Shown: positions 40,349 through 47,805 of the stretch, piece by piece
Position numbering within the stretch: the first letter of the stretch is position 1
How the letters are laid out: each line of letters begins with the position of its first letter
NCBI RefSeq assembly: GCF_028610625.1
Contig: NZ_JAQQWU010000006.1
Coordinates: 1 to 64,000, forward strand
Direction: 5' to 3'
Source: Guptibacillus spartinae
GTDB lineage: Bacteria > Bacillota > Bacilli > Bacillales > Guptibacillaceae
DNA: 64,000 nt
Notes under the pieces: generated by a model
What the model saw: the letters and a program-made list of their open reading frames with translations, nothing else
Told to the model about the DNA's origin: nothing
Databases searched by the model: none
Position numbers and translations under genes: made by a program

Positions 40349-40558
40349 ATGGCAGTATTTTTAATTAGTTTCTTCTCGGCAGTAATCATATACATGACTG
40401 TTCATTCGATCATCAAGGCATTAAAGATAGCCTTAAATAGAAATGAGATATCAGAACGAAAATATAGACTTATTATGGCTGTTTCAATTTTTATAGGTAC
40501 TTTCGTAGCAGTAGTTTTACCTTTTGGCTATGAGAGACTTTTTGATGTTATTCTGTAA
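40349..40558 (+). CDS. small membrane protein, 69 aa
   Basis: Two hydrophobic segments (FLISFFSAVIIYMTVHSII and IMAVSIFIGTFVAVVLPFG) around a basic loop NRNEISERKYR. ATG 40349 has AAAGGA upstream; the ATG at 40340 overlaps the previous gene's stop. Family unknown. Confidence 0.5.
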   Translation: MAVFLISFFSAVIIYMTVHSIIKALKIALNRNEISERKYRLIMAVSIFIGTFVAVVLPFGYERLFDVIL

Positions 40559-40680
40559 AGTCTTTTTTAGCGTTTGTTTCATAATAAGTAAGTGCTTCAT
40601 GTAGTTTATTGAAGGTTATCTATTAATAACCAATGGTTGAAGATCATAGTGGCAAATTACATTTGTAGGGTGATAAGTCA

Positions 40681-41352
40681 ATGATAGGAATAAGCATAGC
40701 AACGAAGTGGGAATACGAAGCAACTTTAGAATACTTTGGCATAAAAGATAAGAAACGTATTGATTATCCTTATGGGGAGTATTTCATAAGAACCATTAAT
40801 GATATTGAACTAGTATTTTATAGTACAGGTGTAAGAAAGGTAAATGGCGTTGGTGGTACTCAATTTATGATTTCTAAATTTAATTTAACTAAAGTCATCG
40901 TGGTTGGAACTTGTGCAGGAATAGATGATAAGTTTAGTAATTTAGATATTTTTGTACCTAATAAAGCCGTTCAATATGATTGCACAGTAAAAGATATTGA
41001 GCCTCTTATTAAACAATCTTTTTTAGTTAATATTGATTTATCTAACTATGGAAATGATTTTTATAAAGGAACAATTGGCACCGCTGATAAAGCAGTAGTT
41101 ATGTGGAAGGACTATTTAGAACTTAAAGATAACGAAATAACAATAGCCGATACAGAAGCGGGGGCAATCGCTTATATCTGTAAGAAAAATGATGTGGAAT
41201 GCATTATTATTAAAGGGATATCTGATTTTCCAACAGATGAAAGAACCTCTGATAAGTTCGAATCCAACATTGAACAAATGAATGTTTATATAGAAAATAC
41301 GCCCAAAGTTATGAACAAAATATTTGACGAATATTTAATAAGATTTATATAA
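40681..41352 (+). CDS. nucleoside phosphorylase / MTA-SAH nucleosidase-like protein
   Basis: 223 residues of the PNP/UDP family (phosphorylase or hydrolase of the N-glycosidic bond). VIVVGTCAGIDDKFSNLD is the glycine-rich phosphate/ribose loop, ADTEAGAIAYICKKNDVECI the Glu-containing ribose site, and IKGISDFPTDE the catalytic Asp region. Sequence is divergent from housekeeping MtnN, so it may act on another nucleoside or in defence. AGGGTGATAAG precedes the ATG. It is the last cassette-like gene before the array ends. Confidence 0.8.
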   Translation: MIGISIATKWEYEATLEYFGIKDKKRIDYPYGEYFIRTINDIELVFYSTGVRKVNGVGGTQFMISKFNLTKVIVVGTCAGIDDKFSNLDIFVPNKAVQYDCTVKDIEPLIKQSFLVNIDLSNYGNDFYKGTIGTADKAVVMWKDYLELKDNEITIADTEAGAIAYICKKNDVECIIIKGISDFPTDERTSDKFESNIEQMNVYIENTPKVMNKIFDEYLIRFI

Positions 41353-41430
41353 ATAACGTTGAAGCAGATGAGTCACTCCATATAAGTCAGTAGTATTAGA
41401 AAAAATATTACCATGCACATAGTTAGAGCC

Positions 41431-41465
41431 TTTGGTTAATACGGAGCAATTAATTTCGAACCATA
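41431..41465 (+). repeat. boundary element 35 (last of the array)
   Basis: Left flank TTTGGTTAATA, core CGGAGC 41442-41447, right flank AATTAATTTCGAACC. No further copy occurs to the right. Confidence 0.6.
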
Positions 41466-41485
41466 ATAAAATCATGTACATAAAA

Positions 41486-41527
41486 AGAAGCATTCTGTTC
41501 AAATTGAATGGCGTGCTTCTTTTTTAT
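41486..41527 (+). terminator. intrinsic terminator
   Basis: AAGAAGCA and TGCTTCTT with TTTTTAT after; insulates the array from the peptide transporter gene. Confidence 0.65.
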
Positions 41528-41612
41528 ACCTCTATTTTTAATTATTTTAAAATAACTTAATATTTTCAATTTAAACAATTTTTGTTCTTTGTTAACGCTT
41601 TCTAAGATTTCT

Positions 41613-41641
41613 TTGACTTTATTAAAATACTAAAATATTAT
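41613..41641 (+). promoter_or_regulatory. sigma-A promoter of the peptide transporter
   Basis: TTGACT, a 17-base spacer and TATTAT, 26 bases before the start codon. Confidence 0.65.
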
Positions 41642-41667
41642 AGTAAAGGAATAGGGGAGGTAGTAAC

Positions 41668-43161
41668 ATGTCATCTATGAATAAACAGAAAATTGTGGAT
41701 AGTGTTCCTCAAAAAGGTTTCTTTGGACATCCGAAGGGGTTATTCACTTTATTTTTCACAGAATTTTGGGAGCGCTTTTCTTATTATGGAATGCGAGCTA
41801 TCCTCGTATTTTATATGTACTATGAGGTTTCAGAAGGTGGTCTGGGGCTAGAGCAAAATACGGCATTAGCCATCATGTCGATTTATGGTTCACTTGTCTA
41901 TATGTCCGGAGTAATCGGTGGCTGGTTAGCAGATCGAATATTCGGAAATTCAAAAGCCGTCTTCTATGGTGGAATATTCATCATGTTTGGTCATATTGCT
42001 TTATCATTTCCAGGAAGTTTAGCCATGTTTTTTGTCTCCATGGTATTGATTGTTATCGGAACTGGATTATTAAAACCGAATGTTTCAACGGTTGTCGGTG
42101 AATTGTACAGTGAAAGCGATACGCGTCGCGATGCGGCTTTCAGTATTTTCTATATGGGTATCAACCTTGGTGCATTCATTGCGCCGCTAATCGTCGGTAA
42201 ACTTATGGAAACAAAAGGATTCCATTGGGGATTTGCGGTTGCAGCCATCGGTATGTTCTTAGGACTTGTGGTCTTTATGATTACAAAGAAAAAGAATCTT
42301 GGTCTTGCTGGTACCTATGTTCCAAACCCACTGACACTAACTGAGAAGAAGAAATATGGATTAATTGCAGGATTAGTAGTGGTTGGTCTTGCTATTATTT
42401 TAGGTATTACGATTCCTGCAGGCTTATTTACCTTAAACGTATTTATTAACTTAGTTGGTATCTTCGGTATCGTCGTTCCAACCATATATTTTATCGTGAT
42501 GTACTATAGTCCGAAAACAACGAAAACGGAGCGTTCCAGAGTGGTCGCTTATATTCCCTTGTTTATTGCAGCGGTTATGTTCTGGGCAATTCAAGAGCAG
42601 GGTTCAACCATTCTAGCAGTTTACGCAGATAAGCGAACGGATTTAGAATTCATGGGAATCAGTATATCGCCAGCTTGGTTCCAATCGTTAAACCCGTTAT
42701 TCATCATTCTACTAGCTCCAGTATTCGCTTGGATGTGGATGAAACTTGGCCATCGTCAGCCATCGATTCCGAAGAAGTTTTCGTTCGGTCTATTGTTTGC
42801 CGGTTTATCATTCTTAGTGATCTTACTGCCTGCCTACTTCGGTGGAGAAGATTCATTAGTAAGCCCATTGTGGCTTATGCTTAGCTATTTAATTGTTGTA
42901 CTTGGTGAGCTATGCATATCACCTGTAGGTCTTTCTGCCACAACCAAATTAGCTCCAGAAGCTTTCTCTGCTCAAACGATGAGTCTTTGGTTCTTAGCTT
43001 CAGCTGCGGCGCAGGCGTTGAATGCACAACTTGTGCGTTTCTATACACCAGAAACAGAAACGCTGTACTTCGGAGCAATTGGAGGTATGGCGATCGTATT
43101 AGGTATTGCTCTATTCCTGCTTTCACCTAAGATTCAGGAATTTATGAAAGGTGTAAAGTAA
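41668..43161 (+). CDS. POT/PTR2 family proton-dependent di/tripeptide transporter
   Basis: 497 residues with about 14 membrane helices. Family landmarks are FWERFSYYGMRAILVFYMY (ExxERFxYY, peptide and proton site), FSIFYMGINLGAFIAPLI (PTR2 signature), and WAIQEQGSTILAVYADKR. It imports small peptides with protons. GGGGAGG precedes the ATG, with its own promoter and terminator. This gene marks the return to ordinary chromosome. Confidence 0.93.
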   Translation: MSSMNKQKIVDSVPQKGFFGHPKGLFTLFFTEFWERFSYYGMRAILVFYMYYEVSEGGLGLEQNTALAIMSIYGSLVYMSGVIGGWLADRIFGNSKAVFYGGIFIMFGHIALSFPGSLAMFFVSMVLIVIGTGLLKPNVSTVVGELYSESDTRRDAAFSIFYMGINLGAFIAPLIVGKLMETKGFHWGFAVAAIGMFLGLVVFMITKKKNLGLAGTYVPNPLTLTEKKKYGLIAGLVVVGLAIILGITIPAGLFTLNVFINLVGIFGIVVPTIYFIVMYYSPKTTKTERSRVVAYIPLFIAAVMFWAIQEQGSTILAVYADKRTDLEFMGISISPAWFQSLNPLFIILLAPVFAWMWMKLGHRQPSIPKKFSFGLLFAGLSFLVILLPAYFGGEDSLVSPLWLMLSYLIVVLGELCISPVGLSATTKLAPEAFSAQTMSLWFLASAAAQALNAQLVRFYTPETETLYFGAIGGMAIVLGIALFLLSPKIQEFMKGVK

Positions 43162-43169
43162 TTGATTAA

Positions 43170-43197
43170 CTCTCCGAAGGTTTTCGGAGAGTTTTTA
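43170..43197 (+). terminator. intrinsic terminator
   Basis: CTCTCCGA/TCGGAGAG stem with TTTTTAT directly after the transporter gene. Confidence 0.8.
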
Positions 43198-43320
43198 TAT
43201 ACATGACTGGTGGGGAATGGCTTCCTTTCTGAGTTTAAAAAGGCTATATTTAAAGTTAATTGACAATGATAGTTGATACTGCTTTTAGAAATGAAAATTG
43301 ATTAAAATGGAGCATGTGAA

Positions 43321-44031
43321 ATGGAATCATTACAAATCATAATATCGATTGCTAAAAAACTTGTCCAAACAAGAACTCCCGATTGTGAGGCTGCTTTTCT
43401 AGCTGGAAGCGTTGTTCGGGGGGAGGCAACAGCTACATCTGATCTCGACATCGTCGTGTTTGATTCGTCCGTTACTGCTTCATATCGGGAAAGCTTTTTC
43501 TATGAAGGATGGCCGATCGAATGGTATGTTCATAATTTAGATAGCTATCATGCTTTTTATGAAAGTGACTGTGCCCGGGCGAAACCGTCTCTTCCTAAAA
43601 TGGTTTCAGAAGGAATTGTTCTTTATGATAAAGGGAAGGCATCGGTATTACAGTATGAGGCGAAAAGCCTTCTAAAAAAAGGCCCGTCACGATGGGGAGA
43701 GAAAGAAATTGACCTGAAACGCTACTTCCTAACAGATGTTTTAGAAGATTTTATTGGCGCTACTGATCGTGGGGAAGAAATGTGCTGTGCAGCTTCGCTT
43801 GTCGAACAAGTTCACGAATTTATTTTACGCACAAACGGTCAGTGGGTTGGCTCCTCCAAATGGATCGTCCGCGCACTTCATAATTATGACACTAACCTAG
43901 CAGCAAAGTTTGTCCACGCCTTTGATCATTATTACAAAACAAATGAAAAGGAAAGTATCATTTCGTTTGTTGATGACGCTTTACAACCATATGGTGGTCG
44001 ACTATTTGATGGGTTTTCATTAGGAAAGTAG
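43321..44031 (+). CDS. nucleotidyltransferase domain protein
   Basis: 236 residues. GSVVRGEATATSDLDIVVFD holds the GS and DxD catalytic residues of the Pol-beta nucleotidyltransferase fold; a helical C-terminal domain follows. Could adenylylate an aminoglycoside-like or cellular target. GGAGC sits in front of the ATG as a ribosome site and is not a boundary element. Monocistronic. Confidence 0.8.
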   Translation: MESLQIIISIAKKLVQTRTPDCEAAFLAGSVVRGEATATSDLDIVVFDSSVTASYRESFFYEGWPIEWYVHNLDSYHAFYESDCARAKPSLPKMVSEGIVLYDKGKASVLQYEAKSLLKKGPSRWGEKEIDLKRYFLTDVLEDFIGATDRGEEMCCAASLVEQVHEFILRTNGQWVGSSKWIVRALHNYDTNLAAKFVHAFDHYYKTNEKESIISFVDDALQPYGGRLFDGFSLGK

Positions 44032-44103
44032 TCCTTGCGTCAATATCAATCGCCTCCTATGTTATGATCAACTTAATAGATTCATCATGTAGGAGGTTAC
44101 GAT

Positions 44104-44661
44104 TTGAAAGGGTTTAATTTTATAACCTACCTTTTTATTATAGGAATTGGATTTCTGATTATTCATTTTAAGGACGATCTTGAAGGAATGTTTATTCAAA
44201 AAGATGTTCCATTACCTACAGAGCTTCATCCAACAGTAAACGAAGCAAAAGATACGTTAATAAAAAAGGCAGCCGATAAGGACATCGAGATTGTAATTAC
44301 GGACGGACACCGAACAAAAGAGGAACAAAATGCACTTTATGAAAAAGGAAGATCAACAGAAGGAAAAGTGGTCACAAATGTTACCGGAGGTGGATCTTAT
44401 CATAATTATGGTCTCGCGATCGATTTTGCATTGAAGTTAGATGATGGAAATGTGGTGTGGGATATGGAACGAGATGATAACGAGAATGGGAAAGCAGATT
44501 GGATGGAAGTTGTAGCGATTGCAAAAAACCTTGGTTTTGATTGGGGCGGAGACTGGAGTAGTTTTAAAGATTACCCTCATTTGCAAATGGATTTTGGCTT
44601 AACAATGCGACAATTAAAAAATGGTCAAAGACCTGATAAAAGTGAATATGCGACAAACTAG
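44104..44661 (+). CDS. M15-family L-Ala-D-Glu peptidase (CwlK-like)
   Basis: 185 residues, TTG start after TAGGAGG. N-terminal membrane anchor (FITYLFIIGIGFLII) and a zinc peptidase domain with SYHNYGLAIDF (HxxxxxxD) and DYPHLQMDFG (second His). Related CwlK/Ply endopeptidases cut peptidoglycan peptides. It probably trims or recycles wall. Next gene follows after 17 bases. Confidence 0.85.
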   Translation: MKGFNFITYLFIIGIGFLIIHFKDDLEGMFIQKDVPLPTELHPTVNEAKDTLIKKAADKDIEIVITDGHRTKEEQNALYEKGRSTEGKVVTNVTGGGSYHNYGLAIDFALKLDDGNVVWDMERDDNENGKADWMEVVAIAKNLGFDWGGDWSSFKDYPHLQMDFGLTMRQLKNGQRPDKSEYATN

Positions 44662-44678
44662 TTTGAAAGGATTCTAAT

Positions 44679-45143
44679 ATGAAAACTAGAAAAGCTGTAG
44701 GAGCCATTGTGACACACAATCAGCGGTTTCTCATCGTTCGCAAAGTTACAATTAAAACGAGGATGGGGGCAGAGTTCCAGAATGGGTCATGGGATTTTGT
44801 AAAAGGCGGGATAGAGGACCAAGATGAAACGGTCGAAGCGGCTATTAGAAGAGAATTACTAGAAGAAACGGGGTCCGTCGCTTACTCGTTAAAGAAGCGA
44901 TATGTTGACACCATCTCATTTTCCTTTCCAGAATCGATTCAAAAGAAAATTGGTTATCATCGCCAAACCACCGCCATGTTTCATTTCGAATATGTTGGTG
45001 ACGGAAATGATCTTGATTCGAATGATAAAGAAATTGATAGGGTCGATTTTGTCGATGGAACAGAGTTATTAAACCTTTTAGAGCACGACGAATCAAAAGA
45101 ATTTTTCATTAGAAATGGTAGCCAGATCATACATGAAAAATAA
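44679..45143 (+). CDS. NUDIX hydrolase
   Basis: 154 residues with Nudix box GGIEDQDETVEAAIRRELLE ETGS, complete. AAAGGATT precedes the ATG; likely co-transcribed with the peptidase. Substrate unknown. Confidence 0.85.
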   Translation: MKTRKAVGAIVTHNQRFLIVRKVTIKTRMGAEFQNGSWDFVKGGIEDQDETVEAAIRRELLEETGSVAYSLKKRYVDTISFSFPESIQKKIGYHRQTTAMFHFEYVGDGNDLDSNDKEIDRVDFVDGTELLNLLEHDESKEFFIRNGSQIIHEK

Positions 45144-45218
45144 ATAAAGTTTTTTAAAAAAGTGGTTTACTTATTTTAAAAAGGGGTAAATTTAAACTAA
45201 CATAATTTTCCCCCTTTT

Positions 45219-45250
45219 GTACCGCCCGTTAAATCGGGCGGTACTTTTTT
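45219..45250. terminator. strong intrinsic terminator
   Basis: GTACCGCCCG/CGGGCGGTAC with a six-base loop and TTTTTT. Confidence 0.85.
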
Positions 45251-45324
45251 TACATAGAACCATAGTGAGAGAATAGTATCATTTTGAATAAAAGGATATG
45301 TTCTTTGAATTCTTGAAAATTTAA

Positions 45325-45421
45325 ACAGTTATCGATAGGATAAGAGCAGCAAACCAACAACGGGGAAGTAGACGAACGTATTCGATTTTCTTTTCGTTCG
45401 CCTATTGGATAGGAGAAGAAC
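45325..45421 (+). promoter_or_regulatory. structured 5' leader
   Basis: CGAACG and CGTTCG (about 45,374 and 45,397), enclosed by ATAGGAT-like repeats, can fold before the next gene's start. It does not match a riboswitch I know. Confidence 0.3.
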
Positions 45422-46795
45422 ATGTGGAATACTAGACTGTTTCAGCATATTTACATCTTTTATTTATTCATTTTTTTGTTAGATGTTATCAACCTTTTTT
45501 GGCCAAATGATTCTCTTTATATGACGATTGGCCTATTAGCCATGTTCATGATCGCAATTAATTTCAGAGAAGCGGATCGTGTTTTTAAAATACTTGGCGT
45601 GCTTCTGTTAAGTGCAGGATGCTTTTTTTATTTTTCAAGTGACGTCCCTATCATGAAGATTCCAACTTTTTTTGCCGGTAATATCGGTTTGCTTTTTCTT
45701 TTATCCATGCTCCCCTGGATGAATAGTGTTGTGAAAGCAGGGAGATATAATCAGTTGTTGCAAACATTACTTGGGGGCAATGTGAAGAGAATGGGAGATT
45801 TGTATGTAAGAGGGGAAGCTACGATGGTATCTCTTGCTGCCTTTTTAAATTTATCGTCTGCTACCATTTCTCAAGATTTATTAAAAAAACAATTGAAAAA
45901 ATCCAAAACAAGCGTAAGAAATCGTTTTATTGCTATGGCGACTTTAAGAGGTTATTCCCTTGCATTATTATGGAGCCCTTTAGAGATTTTACTTGCTACA
46001 TCCATATTTATTACCAACGCTAATTATTTAGAAGTGTTGCCCTGGATGCTCCTGATCGCCTTATTAGGTTTTGGGTTTGATTCTATTATTGGAAAAATCA
46101 CCTTTCGAAATGAGATGGTAAAAGAAGTAGGTACGCCTTCAAAGTTAGGAAAAGGTAGTAAAAAGAAGTTACTAGAATTTATCGTGGCGCTGGTTTTGTT
46201 TTTAATAGTTGTTGTTTTTCTTACGAATGTGCTTCAGTTTAATTTTTTGTTCGCCGTAACGATCGCTCTATTTCCTTTTGCTTTTGTTTGGGCATTGTTG
46301 TTGAAACGAAGAAAAAGTTTCTTTCAAATTGGTTTATCCAACTGGAAAAGACAAACAAACCATTTACATAATTTCATCGTATTGCTTTTAACACTTTCCT
46401 TTTTTACTGAAACGTTAAATGCTTCTCCATACCTGCGTTACCTTCAGGATCCCTTAGTGGCACTTGAAGGACATCAAGTCTTCATTATGTTTTTTATTCA
46501 GGCTACCTTTTTAATCATGACATTGTTAGGTGTCCATCCTATCGCTACAATGGGGATTTTCGGAGGCGTGAGCGGGCTCTTGTTGGGTATGTTTCCTTCC
46601 GTTACGTTAACGATCCTTCTTGCTAGTTGCGCAATCGCAACTGTTCCATCAGCACCTTATGGGCTTATCGTTACATTAACTTCAGTAAGTTTGAAAATGA
46701 ATCCTTATAAAATTGTGTGGAGAAACATTCCCTTTAGCTTGATGTGTGGTTTTATTGGTATTTTAATTGCTTATTGTACGTTATTTCTTTATTAA
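45422..46795 (+). CDS. polytopic membrane transporter-like protein, 457 aa
   Basis: About 12 hydrophobic segments. FLNLSSATISQDLLKKQLKK, LRGYSLALLWSPLEILLA and HPIATMGIFGGVSG have the look of the ion-transporter superfamily (ArsB/DASS-like), but I cannot place it in a family with certainty. AGGAG is six bases before the ATG. The APH(6)-like kinase gene follows 24 bases later. Confidence 0.6.
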   Translation: MWNTRLFQHIYIFYLFIFLLDVINLFWPNDSLYMTIGLLAMFMIAINFREADRVFKILGVLLLSAGCFFYFSSDVPIMKIPTFFAGNIGLLFLLSMLPWMNSVVKAGRYNQLLQTLLGGNVKRMGDLYVRGEATMVSLAAFLNLSSATISQDLLKKQLKKSKTSVRNRFIAMATLRGYSLALLWSPLEILLATSIFITNANYLEVLPWMLLIALLGFGFDSIIGKITFRNEMVKEVGTPSKLGKGSKKKLLEFIVALVLFLIVVVFLTNVLQFNFLFAVTIALFPFAFVWALLLKRRKSFFQIGLSNWKRQTNHLHNFIVLLLTLSFFTETLNASPYLRYLQDPLVALEGHQVFIMFFIQATFLIMTLLGVHPIATMGIFGGVSGLLLGMFPSVTLTILLASCAIATVPSAPYGLIVTLTSVSLKMNPYKIVWRNIPFSLMCGFIGILIAYCTLFLY

Positions 46796-46819
46796 AAAGT
46801 GGAAGGAAGAGGGCATAAG

Positions 46820-47749
46820 ATGAAGTTGCAAGAGCAGTTTGTTCAATCAGTTTGCTTTTATTTCAAGGAAGAGGGAAAAGCGTGGCTACAGAAATTACCA
46901 GATATAATCAAATATTGTGAACAAAAATGGATGCTGAAAGTTGGAGAGCCTTATCATCTTTCGATCAACTATGTTGCTCCGGCTAAATTAGAAAGTGGAA
47001 AAGAAGTAGTGGTGAAATTTAGTATACCTGGAGTAGCGTTTCTTGATGAAGTGGAATCTTTACGCTTATTTAATCATCATGGAATGGTTCAAATTATTGA
47101 CTTTGATCGTGAGAGAGGCATCATCATACTAGAAAAATTAACTCCTGGTTATACGCTTGCAACTGTGAAAAATGACGAGCTAGCATGTCGTTTCGCTGCT
47201 GAAGTGCTTAAAAAGTTATCGATTTCTTCTCCCAATAATAACAGGCTTCAAACAACAGCTATAAGAGAGAAGTCGCTGCAAGCTACTGTAGCTGAGAATG
47301 AGGATGGATATGGGCCACTTTCTTCTCATACCCTAAAGACTGCACTTACACTTTTTACAAAATTGAATCAATCCATCACTCATTACAAGTTGCTACACGG
47401 AGATTTTCATCACTATAATGTGCTTGCTTCGGGGGAGGCTGACTGGGTTGCGATTGATCCAAAAGGGTTGTTGGGGGAAACGGAGTATGATGTGATTCAG
47501 TTTCTTTTAAATTGCTTACCGGAGAAAGAAGTCTATGAAGTAACTAGTAAACGGGTAGATATCTTTACGAAGGGTCTTCAACTTAATAAGGAGCGCTTAC
47601 TCCTTTGGGGTTATTGTCATACTGTACTGGCGACATCATGGAGTGTAGAAGGGAGTAACTATAGTAAACCTTTTTATCAAATGATTGAGATCTTTGAGAG
47701 GATGTATAAGGAGACATATGATAAAGAAATAGCTCAGTATACGATATAA
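46820..47749 (+). CDS. aminoglycoside/hydroxyurea phosphotransferase family (APH(6)-like)
   Basis: 309 residues. LLHGDFHHYNVLASGEADWV is the catalytic loop (HGDxxxxN) and VAIDPKGLLGETEYDV the metal site with the GxxxE pattern of streptomycin 6-kinases (PF04655 type). ATG 46820 with GAGGG nine bases upstream. It may confer streptomycin resistance or phosphorylate a metabolite. Likely co-transcribed with the upstream membrane protein. Confidence 0.8.
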   Translation: MKLQEQFVQSVCFYFKEEGKAWLQKLPDIIKYCEQKWMLKVGEPYHLSINYVAPAKLESGKEVVVKFSIPGVAFLDEVESLRLFNHHGMVQIIDFDRERGIIILEKLTPGYTLATVKNDELACRFAAEVLKKLSISSPNNNRLQTTAIREKSLQATVAENEDGYGPLSSHTLKTALTLFTKLNQSITHYKLLHGDFHHYNVLASGEADWVAIDPKGLLGETEYDVIQFLLNCLPEKEVYEVTSKRVDIFTKGLQLNKERLLLWGYCHTVLATSWSVEGSNYSKPFYQMIEIFERMYKETYDKEIAQYTI

Positions 47750-47753
47750 ACTA

Positions 47754-47796
47754 AAAAAATCTCGGAGCGCTGAATCATGTGCACCGAGATTTTTTT
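47754..47796. terminator. bidirectional terminator
   Basis: AAAATCTCGG/CCGAGATTTT stem. It contains CTCGGAGCGC by chance similarity to the boundary core but has none of the flanks. Confidence 0.8.
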
Positions 47797-47805
47797 ATTA
47801 GAAGT

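Noticed and set aside
321-41465. Classical integron with attC sites
   Set aside because: GTTRRRY and RYYYAAC cores are not paired consistently at the elements, and no IntI-like gene exists in the window; only the general cassette layout agrees.
321-41465. CRISPR array
   Set aside because: The repeats are far apart, of variable length and separated by genes, without regular spacers or cas genes.
43321-44031. Cassette-type nucleotidyltransferase with GGAGC before its start
   Set aside because: The GGAGC at about 43,310 is a ribosome site; there is no element flank, and the gene lies beyond the last element.
47754-47796. CTCGGAGCGC as a further boundary element
   Set aside because: It is one arm of a terminator between convergent genes and lacks both element flanks.
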